46,028 nucleotides of DNA, taken from positions 1-46,028 of the forward strand of contig NCEA01000041.1 of assembly GCA_002280515.1 (NCBI GenBank), in the 5' to 3' direction. This document shows positions 40,925 through 46,028 of this stretch, piece after piece. The notes under the pieces are model-generated. The model had not been told where the DNA came from. It worked only from the letters and a program-made list of their open reading frames with translations, and ran no database searches. Origin of the DNA: Rhodobacterales bacterium 32-67-9 (GTDB lineage: Bacteria; Pseudomonadota; Alphaproteobacteria; Rhodobacterales; Rhodobacteraceae). The position numbers and the translations under genes were made by a program. The number at the start of each line of letters is the position of its first letter. The stretch's first letter is position 1.

Positions 40925-43567
40925 ATGACAGCAGAGCCGATCGACGAAATCGAAGTCTGGTCAAAGAAGCTGGCGCCGTGGCGGCAGGATGCCCTGCGCC
41001 GGCTCGCAGTCAGTGATGCACTATCCGGCAAGGACACCGACGAGCTGCTGGCGATGATCAAGCAAGCGGCCGACTTCGAGCTCACAACGCCAGCTCCGGT
41101 GCCTGTGCCTTTCGCCAAGGCACATTTTGGCGGGGGGAAGCAAAAGCCGATCGTGCTCAAGGGCATTGCAAACGTGCAGAATGTCAATCGGCTCGTCGCG
41201 AAGGCCGAACTTAATTTTTGCCCCAAGGCGCTGACCGTAATCTACGGTCGCAACGGCAGCGGCAAAAGTGGCTTCGTGCGCATCTTGCGCACCGCGTGCC
41301 GTACCCGCGTTGAAAATCCCGCGAGGCTAAAGGTCCTCTCGGACGTCTATGGCGGCGGTACCGTGCCGCAGTCGGCCGATATCATCATCGATTCGGGCAA
41401 AGGCGATACGCCGGTCGCCTGGACGACAGGAATGACAGCCGCACCAGAACTCATGCAGATCGCGGTGTTTGACACACTTTCCGCGCAGATCTATGTCGAT
41501 GGCGGTAACCAAATACGCTACTTACCCTTTGGCCTCGCGCTGCCCCACCGGCTCAATGGCGTCTGCCTCAAGCTCAAAGAAAGCCTCGAAGCCGAGCGGG
41601 CGACGGCCGTGGGAAACAAAGTCAGCCTGACGGCCATCAACTTCCCGGTTCAGCGTTCGACAAAGGCCCAGTTGTTTGATCGCACGCTCGGCAAGGCCAC
41701 AGCCGATGCAACGCTTGATGAGGCAGCCAAATTCTCGGCCGCGGATCAGGAACGCCTCGACGAACTCACGGCGATCCTGTCGGCCGGATCAGCAGCCGTC
41801 GCCGACCTGACCGCACTCATCGGATGGGTCAATTCGATCACAGGAGAATGCGAAACTGCTGCGACCGCTTTTTCGGACACGGCCCTTTCTGGTTTCACGA
41901 CCCTGAGCAAAAGCGCCATCTCCGCGCGCCAGGCAGCGAAATTGTCGGCAGGCGCTCTGTTCACGGACGAACCGCTTCCCGGCGTGGGCAGCGAGAGCTG
42001 GCGCGCGCTATGGGCCGCAGCGCGCGACTATTCGGTGAGCGAGTCGTATGTCAGTGCCGACTTTCCAGTCACATCAAGCGACGGCGGTCCGGCAGCCTGC
42101 GTGCTGTGTCAGCAACCGCTGCTTCCCGATGGCGCTGCGCGGATGCTACGCTTCCAGAAATACATGGACGATACTCTCGATGCCGCCGCGACGAAGGCCG
42201 AGCAGGCGGTGGCCGATGCGATCGACGCGCTTCCGGCGTTGATACAGCTGAGCGCAGAAGGCTTTGGGGACCGGATCGAACAAATTCGACAGCGCGACCC
42301 GAAACTTGCCGACGTCTTATTGAGTTTCCAACAGTCAGCAACGCAACGGCGCAGGGATGCCATTGGGAGATTGGCGGATGGAGACAGCGCGTCAGTTCCG
42401 CCGCTCGACTCGCCGCATGCCTTGATGAAGGAATTGGCGAAGAAACTGAGCGACGAAAAGGACGCGCTCGCCAAGGCTGGTGAGGCGCAGGAGCGCGAGA
42501 AGCTGGCCGGTGAGAAGGCCGAACTCGAAGACAAGAAGATCCTTGCCACCAATCGCACCAAGCTTGTTGCGCGGCGGAATCTCCTCGCAATCGATGCGGC
42601 CTATGAAAAAGCACTCTCAGAAGTGCAGACCAAGGGGATCACGCAGCGCGCAAACGAACTGGTTGATAAGCATCTCACATCAGCGGTGGTGAAGCGTTTT
42701 GATGCTGAGCGCGACGGGTTTGACATAATGCACCTCAAGGTTGGCCTTTCGCGGAAAAGTGGTCAGACCAAGGCCGAATTCGAGGTCGATCCACAGACAA
42801 AACTCACCAAGGTCACCTCAGAAATTCTCAGTGAAGGCGAGCAGCGGGCGCTCGCGCTCGCGGGCTTCCTCACTGAAGTGGCGCTGACCGACGGATCCGG
42901 GCCAATCATCGTCGATGATCCGGTATCATCTCTCGACCGCGACCGGAGCGCGCGGGTTGCTAAACGGCTCGCTGCGGAGGCTTGCCAGCGGCAGGTGATT
43001 GTGTTCACCCATGATATCATCTTCTTCAACGAATTGTGCGGCGCTGCCGAGGGCCAAGGGATCGAGCCGATAACCATCGCGCTCTTCGGGGACAAAGACG
43101 CCGCCGGAAAGATCGATGCCGCCGGCATGGTATGGAAGGGTCTCAACGTCGCCAAGCGCCTAGGCAAAATCAAGAACGACTTCGCGCCACTGCCCAAATT
43201 GCTCGCCAGCAGTCCGGCCGACTATGAGTATAAGATGAAGAACCTCTATGGCCGGATGCGCGACACCTACGAGCGCGTGGTAGAAGAGGTCATTTTCAGG
43301 GACATCGTTCGTAGAGGCACGGACGTCATCCAGACGCAACTGCTGCGCTATGTCACCTTGTCGGACACGCTCGCGATCCGGTTCCATGAGGGCATGACGC
43401 GGGCGAACACCCACAGCCATGACAATCCCGCCGCAGATACTGTCCCGGTCCCCAAGCCGGAGGATTTCGAGGCTGATATCGCAGCGCTGGAAAAGCTCGT
43501 CGAGGACCTAAGGGCGGAAAGTCTCGCGGCCGAAACGGCGAGACCGCAGATGAAGCCAAAGAAGTAA
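40925..43567 (+). CDS. RloC/PrrC-like AAA ATPase (putative anticodon-nuclease type)
   Basis: This 880-residue protein has Walker A GRNGSGKS (108-115), a coiled middle with a zinc-hook-like CVLC (Cys392, Cys395), signature LSEGEQRALALAGFL (about 640) and Walker B IIVDDPVSSLD (near 664). Such AAA_13-type ATPases include RloC and PrrC, which cut tRNA anticodons in phage-infected cells. The C-terminus has RDTYE (Arg779, Glu783) and SHD (His832), a possible Arg-Glu-His nuclease triad as in PrrC/RloC, though the Glu-to-His distance is longer. GGGGG lies 5 bases before the ATG. It has no obvious partner gene. Confidence 0.82.
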   Translation: MTAEPIDEIEVWSKKLAPWRQDALRRLAVSDALSGKDTDELLAMIKQAADFELTTPAPVPVPFAKAHFGGGKQKPIVLKGIANVQNVNRLVAKAELNFCPKALTVIYGRNGSGKSGFVRILRTACRTRVENPARLKVLSDVYGGGTVPQSADIIIDSGKGDTPVAWTTGMTAAPELMQIAVFDTLSAQIYVDGGNQIRYLPFGLALPHRLNGVCLKLKESLEAERATAVGNKVSLTAINFPVQRSTKAQLFDRTLGKATADATLDEAAKFSAADQERLDELTAILSAGSAAVADLTALIGWVNSITGECETAATAFSDTALSGFTTLSKSAISARQAAKLSAGALFTDEPLPGVGSESWRALWAAARDYSVSESYVSADFPVTSSDGGPAACVLCQQPLLPDGAARMLRFQKYMDDTLDAAATKAEQAVADAIDALPALIQLSAEGFGDRIEQIRQRDPKLADVLLSFQQSATQRRRDAIGRLADGDSASVPPLDSPHALMKELAKKLSDEKDALAKAGEAQEREKLAGEKAELEDKKILATNRTKLVARRNLLAIDAAYEKALSEVQTKGITQRANELVDKHLTSAVVKRFDAERDGFDIMHLKVGLSRKSGQTKAEFEVDPQTKLTKVTSEILSEGEQRALALAGFLTEVALTDGSGPIIVDDPVSSLDRDRSARVAKRLAAEACQRQVIVFTHDIIFFNELCGAAEGQGIEPITIALFGDKDAAGKIDAAGMVWKGLNVAKRLGKIKNDFAPLPKLLASSPADYEYKMKNLYGRMRDTYERVVEEVIFRDIVRRGTDVIQTQLLRYVTLSDTLAIRFHEGMTRANTHSHDNPAADTVPVPKPEDFEADIAALEKLVEDLRAESLAAETARPQMKPKK

Positions 43568-43728
43568 GAGTGCGGCAAGAAGCGCTGACGGCAAATGCAA
43601 GCCGACGAGACGCTGTTTTAGGGATGCCCATTCATCTTCTCAAATAACTGGTATGGTCTGCGAGACGGACATGCGCTCGAAGGCCACCTAATGGCGGCTT
43701 TGGGCCGCTCGCGCCCCAAAAGCAGCGC

Positions 43729-44655
43729 TCACGCGCTGCCCGTCGCCATGCGGTAGACCGGGATGCCCATCTTGCGGGCCTTGTCGGCCAAGTTGTCCTG
43801 GATGCCGGTGCCCGGAAAGACCACGACGCCGATCGGCATGCAGTCCAGCATCTGGTCGTTGCGTTTGAAGGGTGCGGCCTTGGCGTGTTTGATCCAGTCC
43901 GGCTTGAAGGCGACCTGCGGCACCTTGCGGTTGGAGGCCCAGGTGGCTGCGATGCGCTCGGCGCCCTTGGGTGATCCACCGTGCAGCAGCACCATGTCGG
44001 GGTGCTTGGCGTGGATCTGATCGAGTCGGTCCCAGATCAGCCGGTGGTCGGTGGTGTCCCCGCCCGAGAAGGCAACCTTCGGTCCCGGGGGCACCAGGCT
44101 CTCGGTCTCTGCGCGTTTCTTGGCGGCGATGAAGTCGCGGCTGTCGATCATCGCGGCGGTCAGATGGCGATGGCTGGTGCGCGAGCCCGAGCGCGGTGAC
44201 CAGTGCGTGCCGGTGGCCTTGAGGAAGAGGTCGGCAGCGGTTTCGCGGAAGAGTTCCATGCTCTCACGCCGGTCGATCAGGCCCTGGCCGATGTCGATCA
44301 GGGTTTCAAGCTGGACGGATTTCACCTCGGAGCCGTCCTGTTCGCGCTGAAGGCGTTTCTGCGCTTGCTCGTTGTCGTCGAGCTTGGTCTCGATCCGTTC
44401 GGCGGCGCGGTGAAAGGTGTTGACGGTCGACCACAGGATCTCGTCGAGGTCGAAATCGAGGCTGGTGTCGGCCATGGTGGAGATCAGCGCGTCGAAGATG
44501 TCGGCAACGGCGGTCTGGATGACGTGGTCGTCGGGCGTGATCCGGGGATCGGCCTCGCCCGCTGCGGGACGGTAGCCATAAAGCTGCAAGTCCTGGATCA
44601 TGGTGTCGGTCGGCGAGGAGGAGTGATCGGGTTCGAATTCGTCATGGGCGTACAT
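43729..44655 (-). CDS. DUF2493/SLOG-domain plasmid protein
   Basis: The 308-residue protein has an N-terminal helical part and a C-terminal SLOG (YspA-like) fold at about 200-305: VAFSGGDTTDHRLIWDRL, LLHGGSPKGAERIAATWA, then VVVFPGTGIQDNL and MGIPVYRM. This fold binds nucleotide or related ligands and is common on alphaproteobacterial plasmids near conjugation genes. ATG 44655 has GGAG about 7 bases upstream; longer starts would overlap the IS element side. The stop is preceded by no terminator of note. Confidence 0.85.
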   Translation of the reverse strand: MYAHDEFEPDHSSSPTDTMIQDLQLYGYRPAAGEADPRITPDDHVIQTAVADIFDALISTMADTSLDFDLDEILWSTVNTFHRAAERIETKLDDNEQAQKRLQREQDGSEVKSVQLETLIDIGQGLIDRRESMELFRETAADLFLKATGTHWSPRSGSRTSHRHLTAAMIDSRDFIAAKKRAETESLVPPGPKVAFSGGDTTDHRLIWDRLDQIHAKHPDMVLLHGGSPKGAERIAATWASNRKVPQVAFKPDWIKHAKAAPFKRNDQMLDCMPIGVVVFPGTGIQDNLADKARKMGIPVYRMATGSA

Positions 44656-44741
44656 GGGATGCTCCATCGTCTGGACCGCGACCGTCGCGGCCTTCATGGC
44701 GACGAAAAGCCGACAAGCGGTGGAAGAAGGAGTGGTTGGAT

Positions 44742-45770
44742 ATGTCCGGAATGATCATTGGCCTCGATCTCGCGAAGAGCGTTTTCCAGGTTCACGCTGT
44801 CGACGCAGAAGGAAAAGTCGTCATCACGCGAAAGGTGCGGCGCTCCCAGATGCTCGAGTTCTTTACGAGGCTGGAACCGTGCCTGGTTGGCATGGAGGCG
44901 TGCCCCTCCGCGCACCACTGGGCGCGGGAGCTTTCTGCCATGGGCCACGAAGTACGGTTGATGGTCGCGTCCTACGTGAAGCCCTATGTCAAGCGCCAGA
45001 AGAACGACATGGTTGACGCAGAAGCCATCTGCGAGGCTGTGACCAGGCCGACCATGCGGTTCGTCCCGATCAAATCTGAATCGCAGCAGGCTATTCTCAT
45101 GGTCCACAAGACCCGCGCTCTCTTGGTCCGCCAAAGAACAATGCTTGTGAACGCCCTGCGCGGCCATCTCACCGAGATGGGCGTCGTAGCGCCAAAGGGG
45201 ATCAGACGGCATGCCGATCTCGTTGAGCGGGTGCTTGCACACGGCGCAGACGAGATCGACCTGCCGCCGCTCGTGCGTGACATTGTGTTTTCCTCTGCCC
45301 GGCAGATCGGCTCCTTGAATGCCGAGATAAAGGAGCTCGAGAGGAAAATCCTGGAATGGCACCGCACGAGCGAAGCCAGCCAACGGCTGGCGACGATCCC
45401 TGGCGTCGGCGTGATCACCGCATCCGCAATGGCGGCCACTGTCGTGGACCCTGCTGCCTTCAGATCGGGACGAGACCTTGCCGCATGGCTCGGCCTGACG
45501 CCGCGATCCAACTCATCCGGTGGCAAGGAACGGTTGGGACGGATCACGAAAGCCGGAAACCGATATTTGAGAACCTTGCTTGTCATCGGGGCGACGGCTG
45601 TCGTCGGTTTCTCGAGACGAACAACCGAGGGGCCATTAATGAACTGGGTCAGAAAGCTCCTACAGGCGAAATCTGCACGCCTGACAACGGTGGCCTTGGC
45701 CAACAAGATGGCACGGATCTGCTGGGCGGTAATGGCACACAAGACCGTCTTCGGAGCAGCCGCCGCATAA
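44742..45770 (+). CDS. IS110-family (IS1111-like) transposase
   Basis: The 342-residue DEDD transposase begins GLDLAKSVFQVHAVDAEG, with MEACPSAHHWAREL, KNDMVDAEAICEA and a C-terminal TIPGVGVITASAMAA (transposase_20 part), then LTPRSNSSGGKERLG. The motif order and the close match of stretches such as AEAICEA..RPTMRFV put it near the IS1111 group. ATG 44742 has AGGAG about 9 bases upstream. IS110 elements are guided by an RNA made from their own non-coding end. Confidence 0.92.
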   Translation: MSGMIIGLDLAKSVFQVHAVDAEGKVVITRKVRRSQMLEFFTRLEPCLVGMEACPSAHHWARELSAMGHEVRLMVASYVKPYVKRQKNDMVDAEAICEAVTRPTMRFVPIKSESQQAILMVHKTRALLVRQRTMLVNALRGHLTEMGVVAPKGIRRHADLVERVLAHGADEIDLPPLVRDIVFSSARQIGSLNAEIKELERKILEWHRTSEASQRLATIPGVGVITASAMAATVVDPAAFRSGRDLAAWLGLTPRSNSSGGKERLGRITKAGNRYLRTLLVIGATAVVGFSRRTTEGPLMNWVRKLLQAKSARLTTVALANKMARICWAVMAHKTVFGAAAA

Positions 45771-46028
45771 GTCACGACGCACTAGCGTCACAACAGTTCG
45801 GAGGGTCTGCCCAAGAAGCGTGATGACTACCGGTTTTGCCGGGGATCAGGAAAACCCGTTCGCGAGGCAGCGCTGAAAAGCGCGATGTTTTGATAGGGAC
45901 CATGATCCGCGGATATCATCAGGGCCCGCGGCCATCCGGCCGCACTACGAGGCCGGACATATGCAAGCACCCAACCGGATTCGACACGCATTGAGGAAAG
46001 ACTTGACGAAGGGGGTGTCCACATATGC
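45771..46028 (+). ncRNA. Candidate IS110-type guide (bridge/seek) RNA region
   Basis: This 258-base non-coding region follows the transposase. It holds short hairpins: GACGC-ACTA-GCGTC (45776-45789), CCGG-TTTTG-CCGG (45830-45842), GCGCT-GAAA-AGCGC with a GNRA tetraloop (45870-45883), and GCGGCC-ATCC-GGCCGC (45928-45943). In IS1111-type elements the guide RNA is encoded after the transposase. No ORF is convincing here. RNA ends and guide segments are not assigned. Confidence 0.4.

Larger units (their letters stand above)
44742..46028 (+). mobile_element. IS1111-like insertion sequence, right end open
   Basis: The transposase and at least the following 258 bases belong to the element. The left end should lie within the 86 bases between the DUF2493 start and the transposase; the right end may be at or beyond the window edge (GGGGGTGTCCACATATG near the end). 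A 10-base inverted pair, ATATGTCCGG at 44740 and CCGGACATAT at 45953, is present. Boundaries are not fixed by a target duplication, which this family does not make. Confidence 0.6.

Noticed and set aside
1-46028. tRNA or rRNA genes
   Set aside because: No cloverleaf with TTCGANTC-type arm or conserved rRNA stretch was recognised by eye; short ones could be missed.

Overview
The window looks like a piece of a high-GC alphaproteobacterium, most likely a Rhodobacteraceae member (Paracoccus/Rhodobacter/Tabrizicola-like). This rests on protein style, GC-rich codon use and the gene families present; no rRNA or tRNA gene is present to prove it. Genes are packed tightly, with many 4-base ATGA overlaps marking operons.

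Layout. (1) 1-1.1 kb: the end of an oligopeptide-type ABC transporter ATPase and a HutC-like GntR regulator, closed by a hairpin. (2) 1.1-11.4 kb: metal-handling block A. It holds a nickel/cobalt-type cluster (membrane-anchor protein, HupE/UreJ-like protein, His-rich small protein, CsoR/DmeR-type repressor with an evident G-tract operator, NreB-like MFS exporter with a His-rich tail), then YqaA-like and YnfA-like membrane proteins, a MerT-like protein with its MerR regulator, and a PbrR/CadR/ZntR-type MerR regulator divergent from a Zn/Cd/Pb P-type ATPase operon that also carries ICMT, lspA, DsbB and DsbA genes. (3) 11.4-14.3 kb: MntR, a two-domain multicopper oxidase and a ZIP transporter. 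(4) 14.4-21.6 kb: periplasmic copper/thiol block. A MerR-type promoter precedes a 57-residue membrane protein, SCO, PCuAC, a second SCO, an M23 peptidase and a DUF411 protein; on the other strand lie a TlpA-like protein, a CopA/CueO-type multicopper oxidase, a small Met/His protein, a DsrE protein and a SHOCT protein. (5) 21.7-25.7 kb: persulfide-type block (MFS, MBL-fold persulfide dioxygenase-like enzyme, divergent ArsR-rhodanese fusion), a Crp/Fnr regulator and a periplasmic protein. (6) 25.8-32.4 kb: mobilisation block with VirD4/TraG coupling protein, relaxase, MobC-like protein, a 940-base non-coding region with a large nested hairpin (oriT candidate) and two arrays of phased 8-base repeats, then ParA/VirC1-like and a possible VirC2-like protein. 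No mating-pair-formation (VirB) genes are visible, so the element is mobilisable on present evidence. (7) 32.4-43.6 kb: accessory genes including a WGR protein, a Fic AMPylase-type protein, SbcC and SbcD with two small companions, a divergent WYL regulator and an RloC/PrrC-like AAA ATPase. This looks like a defence/stress island. (8) 43.7-46.0 kb: a DUF2493 (SLOG) plasmid protein and an IS110-family (IS1111-like) element whose structured 3' non-coding region is a candidate guide-RNA locus.

The metal blocks act together as export (P-type ATPase, NreB-like MFS), periplasmic binding and oxidation (two multicopper oxidases, PCuAC, SCO, DUF411) and thiol repair (DsbA/DsbB, TlpA). Local metal-sensing regulators have recognisable operators. 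The mobilisation genes explain how such a load could travel.
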